A stretch of DNA of 44,899 bases from Caryophanales bacterium (GTDB lineage Bacteria; Bacillota_I; Bacilli_A; RFN20; CAG-826): assembly GCA_016287465.1 (NCBI GenBank), contig JAEEWP010000003.1, positions 1-44,899 of the forward strand, in the 5' to 3' direction. Of this stretch, positions 27,904 to 37,858 are shown one piece after another (positions within the stretch are counted from its first letter, which is position 1; the number at the start of each line of letters is the position of its first letter). The position numbers and the translations under genes are program-made. The notes beneath the pieces were generated by a model. The model made no database searches. It saw only the letters and a list, made by a program, of their open reading frames with translations, and had not been told where the DNA came from.

Positions 27904-28030
27904 CGCTGACGCCAGCGATGAAGTGCGATGTTGCTGACACGCCGAAAGCCGTTGTTAAGGCCTTCGACTTAGTCAGGGAACTCGCATGGAGCTTGGCAAA
28001 GCAAGCCTGAAGAAATAAGGAGGAAAATTC
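27904..28030 (+). promoter_or_regulatory. S10 operon 5' leader (possible ribosomal-protein leader)
   Basis: About 125 nt between promoter and rpsJ ATG; terminal hairpin GCTTG-GCAAAG-CAAGC just before the SD. Confidence 0.45.
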
Positions 28031-28345
28031 ATGGCGAAACAGCAAGTACTGCGCATTCGTTTGCAGGCTTACGATCACAAGATTCTCGACGTCGCCGTCC
28101 AGAAGATCGTAGAAATAGCGAATCACTTCAATGTGAAAATCGTCGGTCCTGTCCCGCTCCCAACCGAGAAGCAGGTCTACACGATTCTCCGTGCTACCTT
28201 CAAGTACAAGGATAGCCGCGAGCAGTTCGAAATCAGAACTCACAAGAGATTAATCGACATCGTCGGTCCAAACAAAGAGACCATTGATGCCATCAGGAAG
28301 CTTGATCTTCCAAACGGCGTCGACATCGATGTCACAGCGAAATAA
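28031..28345 (+). CDS. rpsJ: Ribosomal protein S10
   Basis: [13 protein letters not shown]...GPVPLPT. Confidence 0.97.
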   Translation: MAKQQVLRIRLQAYDHKILDVAVQKIVEIANHFNVKIVGPVPLPTEKQVYTILRATFKYKDSREQFEIRTHKRLIDIVGPNKETIDAIRKLDLPNGVDIDVTAK

Positions 28346-28358
28346 GGAGGACTGAAGA

Positions 28359-29042
28359 ATGAAATCCATCATCGGAAGAAAAATGGGCATGACTGAAGTC
28401 TTCGCCGCTGACGGAACTATGTATCCAGTCACCGTCATCGAAGTCCTTCCAAACGTCATCGTCGGAAAGAAGACCATCGAGAAAGATGGTTATGAAGCCC
28501 TCAAAGTTGGTTACGAAGACATCGCCGAGCACCGTCTCAACAAACCTGAGCTTGGTGTTTACAAGAAAGCCGGCGTCGCTGCCAAAGCTCACCTCTTCGA
28601 ATTAAAGGGTGAGGAAATCTACGGAAAGAACGTTGGTGAGAACCTCACCGCCGATCTCTTCCAGGCTGGTGAAGTCGTTGACATCATCGGCACCTCTAAA
28701 GGTCACGGTTACAGTGGCGTCATCAAACACTACGGCGCCCACATCGGTCCAAAGGGTCACGGTTCTGGCTATCACCGTCAGATCGGTTCCTTGGCCAACA
28801 ACGGTCGTGACAACAACCGCGTCATTCCAGGCAAGAGAATGAGCGGACACTGGGGTGATGAACAGACCACCCTTCTCAACGTCACCGTCATCGAGACGAG
28901 CGCCGAGAAGAACTACATCCTTGTCAAGGGTGGCATCCCAGGAGCCAAGAAAGGTCTCGTCATGATCAGAAGCGCTATCCTCAAGCAGTTCGGAAAGCCA
29001 GAGGTCAAGCCGCTTGTTGATCTTACGAAGAAAGGAGAATAA
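28359..29042 (+). CDS. rplC: Ribosomal protein L3
   Basis: IIGRKMGMTEVF; GQKMSGH-like GKRMSGHWG. Confidence 0.97.
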   Translation: MKSIIGRKMGMTEVFAADGTMYPVTVIEVLPNVIVGKKTIEKDGYEALKVGYEDIAEHRLNKPELGVYKKAGVAAKAHLFELKGEEIYGKNVGENLTADLFQAGEVVDIIGTSKGHGYSGVIKHYGAHIGPKGHGSGYHRQIGSLANNGRDNNRVIPGKRMSGHWGDEQTTLLNVTVIETSAEKNYILVKGGIPGAKKGLVMIRSAILKQFGKPEVKPLVDLTKKGE

Positions 29043-29044
29043 CA

Positions 29045-29677
29045 ATGGCGGAAAAGAAAATCAGTTTGCCAGTCGTTAATCTCGCCGGCGAAAAAGTCGG
29101 AGACGTCAAACTCAGCGCCGAGGTATTCGGCATCACCGAGAAAAACGAACAAGCCATCCATGACGCCGTCGTCGCTCAGAGCGCCAACGCCCGTCAGGCT
29201 ACTGCCAAAACCAAGAAGAGACACGAAGTCTCCGGTGGCGGCAAGAAGCCATATCGTCAAAAAGGTACCGGACGCGCCCGTGCGGGTAGCAGCCGCTCCC
29301 CAATCTGGGTTGGCGGTGGAACCGTCTTCGGACCAGATGGCAATCAGAACTACACCGTTTCTCAGAACAAGAAGGCCCACGCCCTTGCCATGAAGACCGT
29401 CCTCTCCCAGAAGGCCGCCAAAGGCCTCCTCATCGTGGACAGCCTCAAGCTCGCCAAGATCAGCACCAAAGCCATGGCTGAGTCCCTCAAGACCATCAAG
29501 GCTGAAGGCAAAGTTCTCTTGGTCGGAAGCGATGAGAAACTCGTCAAGAGCGCTACCAACATCGATGCCCTCGAGGTCCGCGCCCTTAACAACATCAGCG
29601 TCTATGACATCCTCAACGCCAACACCATGGTCATCAGCGAGGATGATGTCAAAGCGCTCGAAGGAGGACTTAAATAA
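29045..29677 (+). CDS. rplD: Ribosomal protein L4
   Basis: GGGKKPYRQKGTGRARAGSSRSPIWVGGGTVFGP. Confidence 0.97.
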   Translation: MAEKKISLPVVNLAGEKVGDVKLSAEVFGITEKNEQAIHDAVVAQSANARQATAKTKKRHEVSGGGKKPYRQKGTGRARAGSSRSPIWVGGGTVFGPDGNQNYTVSQNKKAHALAMKTVLSQKAAKGLLIVDSLKLAKISTKAMAESLKTIKAEGKVLLVGSDEKLVKSATNIDALEVRALNNISVYDILNANTMVISEDDVKALEGGLK

Positions 29678-30132
29678 TGGCCGAAGAAAAGAAAGTCGCC
29701 GCCGAGAAGAAGACGGCTACCAAGAAAGCTCCTGCTAAGAAGGCTGCTCCTAAGAAAGAAGCCGCCCCAAAGGCTGAGGCCCCAAAAGCCGAGGCTAAGA
29801 AGGAAGCCCCAAAAGCTGCTAAGAAACCTATCGCTCTTCCAAATGAGCACGATTACAAAGTCATCTTGGAACCAGTCATCACCGAAAAGAGTATGGCTCT
29901 TCTCCAGAATGAGAACAAAGTGACCGTCAAGGTTGCTGATTGGAGCAACAAAGATGAGATCAAACTCAGCTTCCAGAGGCTCTATCAGGTCAAAGTCGTT
30001 GATATCAAGATCGTCAACGTCAACGCCAAGGAGAAATCCCGCGGCGGACGTTACAAAGGCTTCATCGGCGGCTTCAAGAAAGCGATCGTCACCATCGCCG
30101 AAGGCGAGGCTGTCGACCTCTTCAAAGAGTAG
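29677..30132 (+). CDS. rplW: Ribosomal protein L23 with Ala/Lys/Pro-rich N-terminal extension
   Basis: Core HDYKVILEPVITEKSM; about 50-residue extension before it. Confidence 0.95.
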   Translation: MAEEKKVAAEKKTATKKAPAKKAAPKKEAAPKAEAPKAEAKKEAPKAAKKPIALPNEHDYKVILEPVITEKSMALLQNENKVTVKVADWSNKDEIKLSFQRLYQVKVVDIKIVNVNAKEKSRGGRYKGFIGGFKKAIVTIAEGEAVDLFKE

Positions 30133-30208
30133 GAAACACCCTTAAGACTTAATCCTTATATATAAATAAGAAAAATCTTAAAAAGAAAACCACTATAGGA
30201 GAAAAGAA

Positions 30209-31039
30209 ATGGCAATCAAAGTTTACAAGCCTTATACCAAGAGCCGTCGCGCCATGCAGACCCTCTCGTATGAGGAAATCACCAAAGCCACTCCTGAAAA
30301 ATCCCTTCTTCTCACCAAGAAACACACTGGTGGCAGAAACAATCAAGGAGTGATCACCTGCCGTCACCACGGCGGTGGCAACAAGAACCGTTACAGAATC
30401 GTCGATTTCCGTCGTAACAAAGACGAAATCCCAGGAACTGTCTCGGCGATCGAATACGATCCAAACCGTACCGCCTTCCTCGCCCTCATCACCTATGCTG
30501 ATGGCGAAAAGCGCTACATCATCAGACCAAAAGACCTCAACGTCGGTGACAAGATCATCAGCGGCGAGGCCACCGATATCAAAAACGGCAACAACTTAGC
30601 TCTTAAGAACATCCCAGAAGGTACCTTCATCCACAACATCGAGCTTAAGCCAGGCAAAGGCGGACAGATGTGCCGCGCTGCCGGTTCCATGGCTCAGGTC
30701 CTTGGCGTCGATGGCAAATACACCATCCTTCGCCTTGCCTCTGGTGAAGTCAGAAAGGTCTTAAGCGTCTGCCGTGCCACAATCGGCATCGTCGGCAACG
30801 ATGACTGGAACCTTGTCAACATCGGCAAGGCCGGTCGCAACCGCAACATGGGTATCCGTCCAACCGTCCGTGGTTCCGCGATGAACCCATGTGACCACCC
30901 TCACGGTGGTGGTGAAGGTAAGTGTCCTGTCGGACGCGATGCCCCACGCACCCCATGGGGAAAGAAAGCTATGGGCGTCAAGACCCGTCGCATCAAGAAG
31001 AACAGCAGCCGCCTCATCATGAGACGCCGCAATGGATAA
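30209..31039 (+). CDS. rplB: Ribosomal protein L2
   Basis: [35 protein letters not shown]-like [16 protein letters not shown]. Confidence 0.97.
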   Translation: MAIKVYKPYTKSRRAMQTLSYEEITKATPEKSLLLTKKHTGGRNNQGVITCRHHGGGNKNRYRIVDFRRNKDEIPGTVSAIEYDPNRTAFLALITYADGEKRYIIRPKDLNVGDKIISGEATDIKNGNNLALKNIPEGTFIHNIELKPGKGGQMCRAAGSMAQVLGVDGKYTILRLASGEVRKVLSVCRATIGIVGNDDWNLVNIGKAGRNRNMGIRPTVRGSAMNPCDHPHGGGEGKCPVGRDAPRTPWGKKAMGVKTRRIKKNSSRLIMRRRNG

Positions 31040-31057
31040 GGAAAGGAGATCGAACAC

Positions 31058-31345
31058 ATGTCACGTTCTAGCAAAAAAGGCCCGTTCGTAGATGCTTACC
31101 TTCTCAAGAAGGTCGAGGATCTCGATAAAGCCGGCAAAAAAGAAGTCATCAAGACCTGGTCGAGACGTTCGACCATCTATCCTGCCTTCGTCGAGCACAC
31201 CTTCGCCGTCTATAACGGCAAAGAGCACATCACCGTCTTCGTCACTGAGGATATGGTCGGTCACAAGCTCGGCGAATTCGCCCCAACTAGAAGATTCGAA
31301 GGCCATCACGGCAACAACGCCGGTGATCAGGCCAGCGGTAAGTAA
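31058..31345 (+). CDS. rpsS: Ribosomal protein S19
   Basis: [17 protein letters not shown]. Confidence 0.97.
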   Translation: MSRSSKKGPFVDAYLLKKVEDLDKAGKKEVIKTWSRRSTIYPAFVEHTFAVYNGKEHITVFVTEDMVGHKLGEFAPTRRFEGHHGNNAGDQASGK

Positions 31346-31358
31346 GGAGTAAGCAACT

Positions 31359-31895
31359 ATGGCAGAAACCAAAAAGAAAGCTACTGCGGAAGTCAAAGAA
31401 GAAGCCAAGGCTGAGAAGAAACCAGCCGCCAAGAAGGCTCCTGCTAAGAAAGCCGCAGCCCCAAAGAAAGAAGCTGCTCCAGAGGCCGCTCCAAAGGCTG
31501 AAGAGAAGAAGCCAGCCAAGAAGAAGGCTGAGGTCAAGGCCGAGCCAGTCAAGGCTAAGGTCACTGAGGCCCACGCCATCGCCCGTGATGTTCGCGTCAC
31601 CCCACGTAAGGTCCGTCTCGTTATGGATCTCGTCCGTGGCAAGAGCGTCAACGATGCCCTTGAGCTCCTCTTCCACGTCAACAAAGCTGCTAGCGACCCA
31701 GTCGCCAAGCTCATCAAGAGCGCAGCCGCCAATGCCACCAACAACTTCGGCATGGCCGGTGACAAACTCTATGTCGCCGAGATCCAGGCCAGCGATGGTG
31801 TCAGAATGAAACGTTATGAACCACGCGGTAAGGGCGCAAGCTCCCCAATCATCAAGCGCACCAGCTTCATGAGAGTCACCGTGAAAGAAAGGTAA
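31359..31895 (+). CDS. rplV: Ribosomal protein L22 with Ala/Lys/Pro-rich N-terminal extension
   Basis: Core AHAIARDVRVTPRKVRLVMDLVRG after about 70 extra residues. Confidence 0.95.
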   Translation: MAETKKKATAEVKEEAKAEKKPAAKKAPAKKAAAPKKEAAPEAAPKAEEKKPAKKKAEVKAEPVKAKVTEAHAIARDVRVTPRKVRLVMDLVRGKSVNDALELLFHVNKAASDPVAKLIKSAAANATNNFGMAGDKLYVAEIQASDGVRMKRYEPRGKGASSPIIKRTSFMRVTVKER

Positions 31896-31907
31896 GGAGG
31901 AATATCA

Positions 31908-32621
31908 ATGGGTCAGAAAGTTAACGCCGTCGGTCTTAGAATTGGTATCAACCGCGGCTGGGAAGCCAATTGGTATGCTTCCAAGAAAGACTACGCAACA
32001 TTCCTTGGTGAAGATATCGCCATCAGAAACTTCTTAGAGCCAAAACTCAAGGAAGCCCTTCTCAGCCATATCGACATCGCGCGTGTCAAAACCGATTCCG
32101 AATACAAAGTCACCGTCTCCCTCTACGTCGCCCGTCCAGGCGTCGTCATGGGCCAGGATGGTGCCAACACCAAACTTCTCAACGATGGTCTTAAGAAGAT
32201 CGTCAAGAGCGGCAATCCGCATCTTGAGGTCGTTGAGGTCAAAAACCCAGACGTCGATGCTACCCTCATCGGCAAATGGATCGCTTCTGAGCTCGAGAAC
32301 CGTCAGTCCTTCCGTAGCACCCAGAAGAAAGCCATCCAGCGTATGAGAAAAGCTGGCGCTTCCGGTTGCAGAACCCAGTGCCAGGGACGTCTTGGTGGAG
32401 CTGAAATCGCTCGTCGCGAAGGTTACAAAGAGGGCGTTGTCCCACTCGAAACCCTCCGTGCGGATATCGACTTCGCCGCCGTCAGCGCCGCTACCGCCTA
32501 TGGCAGAATCGGCGTGAAGGTCTGGTGCTGCAGAGGCACCAACAAGGTTGGAATCGCTTCCGCCGAAGAGAAGAAAGCTCCAAAAGCAGAAGGAGGAAAC
32601 AGAAATGCTCCAGCCAAGTAG
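31908..32621 (+). CDS. rpsC: Ribosomal protein S3
   Basis: [22 protein letters not shown]. Confidence 0.97.
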   Translation: MGQKVNAVGLRIGINRGWEANWYASKKDYATFLGEDIAIRNFLEPKLKEALLSHIDIARVKTDSEYKVTVSLYVARPGVVMGQDGANTKLLNDGLKKIVKSGNPHLEVVEVKNPDVDATLIGKWIASELENRQSFRSTQKKAIQRMRKAGASGCRTQCQGRLGGAEIARREGYKEGVVPLETLRADIDFAAVSAATAYGRIGVKVWCCRGTNKVGIASAEEKKAPKAEGGNRNAPAK

Positions 32622-33015
32622 AACTAAATACCGCCGCCCACATGGCCTCAGCTATGAGGGTGTCGCCACCAAAGGCAACACGGTCGCCTTCGGTGAGTAT
32701 GGCTTAGCCGCGTTGGAAGGAACCTACATCACCGACCACCAGATCGAAGCCGCTCGTATCGTCTTATCCCGTTACACCGACCGTTCTGGCAAGGTTTGGA
32801 TCAGAATCTTCCCTCACCTCGCCTTCACCAAGAAGCCAGCCGAAGTCCGTATGGGTTCCGGTAAAGGTTCACCAGAAGGATGGGTCGCCGTCGTCAAGAA
32901 GAACAGAGTCATGTTCGAGATCGGCGGTGTCTCCGAAGAAGTCGCCATGAAGGCCCTTCGTCAGGCTTCCTTCAAACTTCCGATCAACTGCAAGATCGTT
33001 AAGAAAGGAGAATAA
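32605..33015 (+). CDS. rplP: Ribosomal protein L16
   Basis: [22 protein letters not shown] lies within rpsC. Confidence 0.96.
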   Translation: MLQPSRTKYRRPHGLSYEGVATKGNTVAFGEYGLAALEGTYITDHQIEAARIVLSRYTDRSGKVWIRIFPHLAFTKKPAEVRMGSGKGSPEGWVAVVKKNRVMFEIGGVSEEVAMKALRQASFKLPINCKIVKKGE

Positions 33016-33017
33016 GC

Positions 33018-33227
33018 ATGGATATCAAAGAATTCCGCGAGTTATCTCCAAAAGAGTTAGACGAGAAGCTTGCCAGCCTTCGTCAGAAGCTCTTCGAGCT
33101 CTCCCGCCAAAGAGCGGTGGGACAGATTGAGCACCCAGACGAATTACACTACGTCCGCAAGGACATCGCTAAGGCCGAAACCGTGAAGCGTGAGAGAGCC
33201 CTCCACCTTCATGAGGAAGCCAAATAA
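33018..33227 (+). CDS. rpmC: Ribosomal protein L29
   Basis: KEFRELSPKELDEKLASLRQKLFELSRQRAVGQ. Confidence 0.95.
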   Translation: MDIKEFRELSPKELDEKLASLRQKLFELSRQRAVGQIEHPDELHYVRKDIAKAETVKRERALHLHEEAK

Positions 33228-33244
33228 GAAAGGAGACCAATACC

Positions 33245-33598
33245 ATGGAAGAAAGAAATAGAAGAACTTCTCTTCAAGGGGTTGTGACCGGAACCAAGAT
33301 GGCCAAAACCATCATCGTTACCGTCAGCACCAAGCGTAATGATCCCCTTTACAAGAAGAGAGTCGGATACTCCAAGAAGTATTACGCTCACGACGAGAAC
33401 GAACAGGCCAAGCTCGGTGATGAAGTCACCATCATGGCTTGCCGCCCACTCTCCCGTCTTAAGAGATGGAGACTCGTCTCCATTGATAAAGCCGCTTTAG
33501 CCGGTGAGTCAGTCGAAGCCATCGAAGCCGCCCTCGAGAAGAAGGAAGGTTCCGATGAGATCGTCGCTGCCCCAGCCGAGGAAGCGAAAGCTGAATAA
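33245..33598 (+). CDS. rpsQ: Ribosomal protein S17 with C-terminal extension
   Basis: [27 protein letters not shown]. Confidence 0.95.
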   Translation: MEERNRRTSLQGVVTGTKMAKTIIVTVSTKRNDPLYKKRVGYSKKYYAHDENEQAKLGDEVTIMACRPLSRLKRWRLVSIDKAALAGESVEAIEAALEKKEGSDEIVAAPAEEAKAE

Positions 33599-33612
33599 GG
33601 AGGAAACGGATA

Positions 33613-33981
33613 ATGGTCCAGAATGAATCGAATCTCGTGGTCGCCGATAACAGCGGTGCCCGCATCGTCCGCATCTTCCGTCAGCTCGGCGGAGCCCGTA
33701 TGAAGGTCTCCTCCATCGGTGACATCGTCCTCTGCGCCGTCAAGGACGCTGCCCCAAATGGAAAGGTCAAGAAGGGTCAAGTCGTCAAAGGCGTCATCGT
33801 CCGCACCAAGAGACAGGTCATCCGCAAAGATGGCTCCTCCATTGGCTTCGATGATAATGCCGTGGTCATCGTCGATGATGATCATAACCCACTCGGCACC
33901 CGTGTCTTCGGACCGGTCGCCCGTGAGCTTCGTGAAAAGGGATTCATGAAAATCATCTCCCTTGCCAGCGAGGTCTTGTAA
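33613..33981 (+). CDS. rplN: Ribosomal protein L14
   Basis: [23 protein letters not shown]. Confidence 0.97.
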   Translation: MVQNESNLVVADNSGARIVRIFRQLGGARMKVSSIGDIVLCAVKDAAPNGKVKKGQVVKGVIVRTKRQVIRKDGSSIGFDDNAVVIVDDDHNPLGTRVFGPVARELREKGFMKIISLASEVL

Positions 33982-33992
33982 GGAGAAGAGAT

Positions 33993-34301
33993 ATGAACAT
34001 CAAAAAAGGTGATAAAGTCATCGTTCTCTCCGGTGATGACAAAGGCAAGCAGGGCACCGTTCAGAAGGTTTACCCAAAGCTTAACAAAGTCGTCGTCGAA
34101 GGCGTGAACGTCCACAAGAAACACAAGAAGCCAAACCAGAACGTCCAAGAAGGCTCCATCCTCGACATCTATGTCCCGCTTGATGCCTCTAAGGTCGCTC
34201 TCATTGACCCAAAGACAAAGAAAGCCACTCGTGTCCATATGACCATCGAGAATGGCAAGAAGGTTCGCACCGCCAAGAGCGGAGCCAACCTCGATAAGTA
34301 A
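33993..34301 (+). CDS. rplX: Ribosomal protein L24
   Basis: [23 protein letters not shown]. Confidence 0.96.
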   Translation: MNIKKGDKVIVLSGDDKGKQGTVQKVYPKLNKVVVEGVNVHKKHKKPNQNVQEGSILDIYVPLDASKVALIDPKTKKATRVHMTIENGKKVRTAKSGANLDK

Positions 34302-34318
34302 GGAAGGAGGACATAACA

Positions 34319-35044
34319 ATGGCAGAAGAAGAAAAGAAAGCTACCGCTAAGAAAACTACTACCGCTAAGAAAGCCTCCGCTCCTAAAGCCACTAAGGCTA
34401 GCGCTCCAAAAGCCGCTGCTCCAAAAGCAGAAGCTCCAAAAGAGGAAGCCCCAAAGGCCGAGGCCCCAAAAGCCAGCAAGAAACCAGCCGCTCCTGCAAA
34501 AGAGCTCAACCGTGTTCTTGCCAAATATAAGAACGAAGTTGTTCCAGCTCTCATCAAAGAGTTCGGATACACCTCCATCATGCAAGCCCCACGCTTCGAG
34601 AAGATCGTCATCAACATCGGCGTCGGCGATGCCACCTCAAACGGCAAAGCCCTCGAAGACAGCGTCGCTGAATTGACCGCTATCGCTGGCCAGAAGCCAG
34701 TCATCACCAAAGCCAGAAAGTCCATCGCGAACTTCAAGCTCCGTGAAGGACAGGCCATTGGCACCAAAGTTACCCTTCGTGGTCAGAGAATGTACGAGTT
34801 CTACGATAAGCTCGTCTCCATCGCTCTCCCACGCGTCCGTGACTTCCGTGGCGTCTCCAAGAACGCCTTCGACGGTCATGGTAACTACACCTTGGGTGTT
34901 CGTGAGCAGCTCATCTTCCCTGAGATCGACTACGATAAGATCTCGAAGATCCGTGGCATGGACATCGTCATTGTCACTACCGCTCAGAGCGATGCCGAAG
35001 CCTTCAAGCTTCTTGAACTCCTCGGCATGCCATTCAAACGTTAA
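34319..35044 (+). CDS. rplE: Ribosomal protein L5 with Ala/Lys/Pro-rich N-terminal extension
   Basis: Core [37 protein letters not shown] after about 60 extra residues. Confidence 0.95.
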   Translation: MAEEEKKATAKKTTTAKKASAPKATKASAPKAAAPKAEAPKEEAPKAEAPKASKKPAAPAKELNRVLAKYKNEVVPALIKEFGYTSIMQAPRFEKIVINIGVGDATSNGKALEDSVAELTAIAGQKPVITKARKSIANFKLREGQAIGTKVTLRGQRMYEFYDKLVSIALPRVRDFRGVSKNAFDGHGNYTLGVREQLIFPEIDYDKISKIRGMDIVIVTTAQSDAEAFKLLELLGMPFKR

Positions 35045-35056
35045 GGAGAAACGAAC

Positions 35057-35242
35057 ATGGCCAAAACTAGTTTAATCGTCAGAGCGAGCCGCCCACAGAA
35101 GTTCAGCACCCGCAACTACACCCGTTGCCAGCGCTGCGGCCGCCCACACGGTGTCCTCCGTAAATTCGGACTTTGCCGTATCTGCCTCAGGGAGATGGCC
35201 TACAAAGGCGAGATCCCAGGCATGAAGAAGGCTTCATGGTAA
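35057..35242 (+). CDS. rpsN: Ribosomal protein S14 type Z (zinc)
   Basis: [23 protein letters not shown]. Confidence 0.96.
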   Translation: MAKTSLIVRASRPQKFSTRNYTRCQRCGRPHGVLRKFGLCRICLREMAYKGEIPGMKKASW

Positions 35243-35261
35243 TAAGGAAAGGAGATAAAAA

Positions 35262-35657
35262 ATGATTGCAGATCCAATTGCCGATATGCTCACTCGCATC
35301 AGAAACGCCAACGCGCTTCGTTACGAGACTGTCTCCATGCCTTATAGCAAGGTCAAGGGAGAAATCGCCCGCATCCTTCTTGCCGAAGGTTACATCAGTT
35401 CCTTCGTCGCCGAAGGTGAAGGCGCGAGCAAAACCCTCACTTTAACCCTTAAGTATGGCGCGAACGGCGAGCGCGTTATCACTAATCTCAAGAGGATTAG
35501 TAAGCCAGGTCTCCGCGTGACCATGGAATGCGAAAAGCTTCCAAAGGTCCTCAAAGGTCTTGGCATCGCCATCATCAGCACCAGCAAAGGCATCCTCACC
35601 GACGCTGAAGCTCGCAAAGAGCACGTCGGCGGCGAAGTTCTCTGCTACGTCTGGTAA
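35262..35657 (+). CDS. rpsH: Ribosomal protein S8
   Basis: [14 protein letters not shown]. Confidence 0.97.
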   Translation: MIADPIADMLTRIRNANALRYETVSMPYSKVKGEIARILLAEGYISSFVAEGEGASKTLTLTLKYGANGERVITNLKRISKPGLRVTMECEKLPKVLKGLGIAIISTSKGILTDAEARKEHVGGEVLCYVW

Positions 35658-35680
35658 TTAGAGGAGAAGAAAGTACATTT

Positions 35681-36241
35681 ATGTCACGTATTGGATTAAA
35701 ACCCATCTCTCTTCCTGAGGGCGTCACCTATGAAATCAAAGATGGCGCTGTCTCCGTCAAAGGTCCAAAGGGCGAAGTAAGCGTCAAGCTCTTAGCTGGC
35801 GTCAGCGTCCATGAGGAAGGCGGAGCCTTGCACTGCGTTCTCGAAGATACCGAGAGCAGACAAGCCCATAAAAACCACGGTACCTTCGCGGCTAACCTTC
35901 ACAATGCCGCCAAGGGCGTGAGCGAAGGCTGGAAGAAAGAACTCGAAATCAACGGAACCGGTTACCGCGCCTCCGTCAAGAACGGCGCTGTCTGCATGTT
36001 CCTCGGCTACTCTCACGAAATCCGTGTCGAGCCAGTCGGAAAGTTCACCAAGATCACCTGCACCGATGACACCCACGTCGTCGTTGAAGGCTGCGACAAG
36101 CACGATGTTGGACAGACCGCTGCCCTCATCTATGATTCACACCGTCCAGACGTCTACGGTCAGAAAGGCGTCCACTACAAAGGCCAGCACCTCATCAAGA
36201 AGGTTGGTAAGCGTGCCGCTGCCACCGGTGCTAAGAAATAA
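35681..36241 (+). CDS. rplF: Ribosomal protein L6
   Basis: [15 protein letters not shown]...VKGPKGE. Confidence 0.96.
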   Translation: MSRIGLKPISLPEGVTYEIKDGAVSVKGPKGEVSVKLLAGVSVHEEGGALHCVLEDTESRQAHKNHGTFAANLHNAAKGVSEGWKKELEINGTGYRASVKNGAVCMFLGYSHEIRVEPVGKFTKITCTDDTHVVVEGCDKHDVGQTAALIYDSHRPDVYGQKGVHYKGQHLIKKVGKRAAATGAKK

Positions 36242-36255
36242 GGAGGAGAGAACAT

Positions 36256-36612
36256 ATGATTCAGAAAGAGTCCCGTTCGGCGGTCAGAGCCCGTCGTCAC
36301 CTCAGAGTCAGAGCGAAGATCTCCGGCACCGCGGAATGCCCACGTCTTGTGGTCTTCCGTTCCAACAAACACATCGAAGCCCAGCTCATCGACGATACCA
36401 AAGGTATGACCTTGGCTTGCACTTCGAGTGTCCAACTCAAACTTGCTAACGGCTCCAACTGCGAAGCCGCTGCCAAAGTTGGTGAAGCTATCGCCAATAA
36501 AGCCAAAGATAAAGGCATCTCCAAGGTCGTCTTCGACCGTGGTGGTTACCAATATCATGGGCGTATTGCCGCCCTCGCCGAAGCCGCACGTAAAGCCGGC
36601 CTCGTGTTCTAA
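36256..36612 (+). CDS. rplR: Ribosomal protein L18
   Basis: [29 protein letters not shown]. Confidence 0.96.
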   Translation: MIQKESRSAVRARRHLRVRAKISGTAECPRLVVFRSNKHIEAQLIDDTKGMTLACTSSVQLKLANGSNCEAAAKVGEAIANKAKDKGISKVVFDRGGYQYHGRIAALAEAARKAGLVF

Positions 36613-36623
36613 GGAGAAAAACT

Positions 36624-37412
36624 ATGGCTGAAGAAAATAAAGAAGTTGTGGCTCAAGAAGCCGCTAACAATGCTCCAGAGGCGAAGCGTAATCCTACTGG
36701 CAACCCAGAACGTGAACCAGCCGGTAGCCGCACGAGCGACCGTCCAGGCTCCCGCAAATTCGGCGACCACCGTGGCCGTCCAGGCGAGAGACGTGGTGGC
36801 CGTGGCGGATTCCGTCGCGAAGAAGATGACTTCAACGATCGCGTTGTTGATATCAACAAGGTCACCAAAGTCGTCATGGGTGGCAAACATATGCGTTTCG
36901 ATGCCCTCGTCGTCGTCGGCGATGGCAAAGGCCACTATGGATTTGCCATGAGAAAATCCGGTGAAGTCCCGGATGCCATCAAGAAATCCTTAACCGCTGC
37001 TAAGAAGAACCTCAAGAGTGTCCACCTTACCAAAGGCACCATCGCTCACGAAGTCGAAGGCAGCTGGACCTCCACCAAGGTCATCCTCAAACCAGCTCCA
37101 GCTGGCACTGGTATCATCGCTGGTGGCGCCGTCCGTGCCGTCCTTGAGCTCACTGGCATCAAGAACGTCGTTTCCAAAGTCTATGGCTCCCGTACCGCCC
37201 TCAACGTGGTCCGTGCCACCGACGCCGCTCTCCAGTCCCTTAAGAGCTATGACAAGGTCATGGTTCTCCGTGGTCTTAAGACCGAAGAGGAGATCAAAGC
37301 CATGCATCCAGCCCCAGCCCCAAAGGCCGAGAGAGCCGAAAGAGCTCCACGTAACTTCGAGAAGCGTGCCCCACGCGCTCACGAAGCCAAAGAGCCAAAA
37401 GGAGATAAATAA
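36624..37412 (+). CDS. rpsE: Ribosomal protein S5 with extensions at both ends
   Basis: Core DRVVDINKVTKVVMGGKHMRFDALVVVGDGKGH; Arg/Gly-rich N-terminus and Ala/Lys/Glu-rich C-terminus. Confidence 0.95.
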   Translation: MAEENKEVVAQEAANNAPEAKRNPTGNPEREPAGSRTSDRPGSRKFGDHRGRPGERRGGRGGFRREEDDFNDRVVDINKVTKVVMGGKHMRFDALVVVGDGKGHYGFAMRKSGEVPDAIKKSLTAAKKNLKSVHLTKGTIAHEVEGSWTSTKVILKPAPAGTGIIAGGAVRAVLELTGIKNVVSKVYGSRTALNVVRATDAALQSLKSYDKVMVLRGLKTEEEIKAMHPAPAPKAERAERAPRNFEKRAPRAHEAKEPKGDK

Positions 37413-37858
37413 TGGCTGAGAATCTTCATACTATCGTGGTGGTCGAAGGCTCCCGCAAAGAGCACTTCCGCAAAGGTCAGGGCTTAGGCTCTGGCAATGG
37501 CAAGACCGCCGGCCGTGGCCAGAAAGGCCAAGGCGCTCATGCCCATACCAAGAAGAACGGCTTCGAAGGCGGTCAGATGCCTTTAGCTCGCCGTATTCCA
37601 AAGTATGGTTTCAACAACAACATCAAAGTCATCAAGGCTGTCGTCAACCTCGATGATCTCAACGCCTTCGAAGAGGGCTCCGTCGTCGATGGAAAAGCCC
37701 TTGTCGAAAAAGGTTTAGTGAAGAGCCTCACCAATGGTGTTAAAATCCTTGGTACTGGTGCATTAACCAAAAAACTCACTGTCAAAGCCAATGCCTTCTC
37801 CGCGAAGGCCAAAGCTGCCATTGAGGAAAAAGGTGGCATTGCCGAGGTTATTAAGTAA
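37412..37858 (+). CDS. rplO: Ribosomal protein L15
   Basis: GQGLGSGNGKTAGRGQKGQGA; ATG overlaps rpsE stop. Confidence 0.95.
   Translation: MAENLHTIVVVEGSRKEHFRKGQGLGSGNGKTAGRGQKGQGAHAHTKKNGFEGGQMPLARRIPKYGFNNNIKVIKAVVNLDDLNAFEEGSVVDGKALVEKGLVKSLTNGVKILGTGALTKKLTVKANAFSAKAKAAIEEKGGIAEVIK

Noticed and set aside
31061-31765. 234-aa minus-strand ORF opposite rpsS/rplV
   Set aside because: Antisense to two certain ribosomal proteins; Ala/Leu/Ser-rich content mirrors the AK-rich repeat codons
29677-34520. AK-rich coding repeats considered as a mobile or CRISPR-like repeat
   Set aside because: Repeats are in frame, codon-structured and at protein N-termini; no spacer regularity
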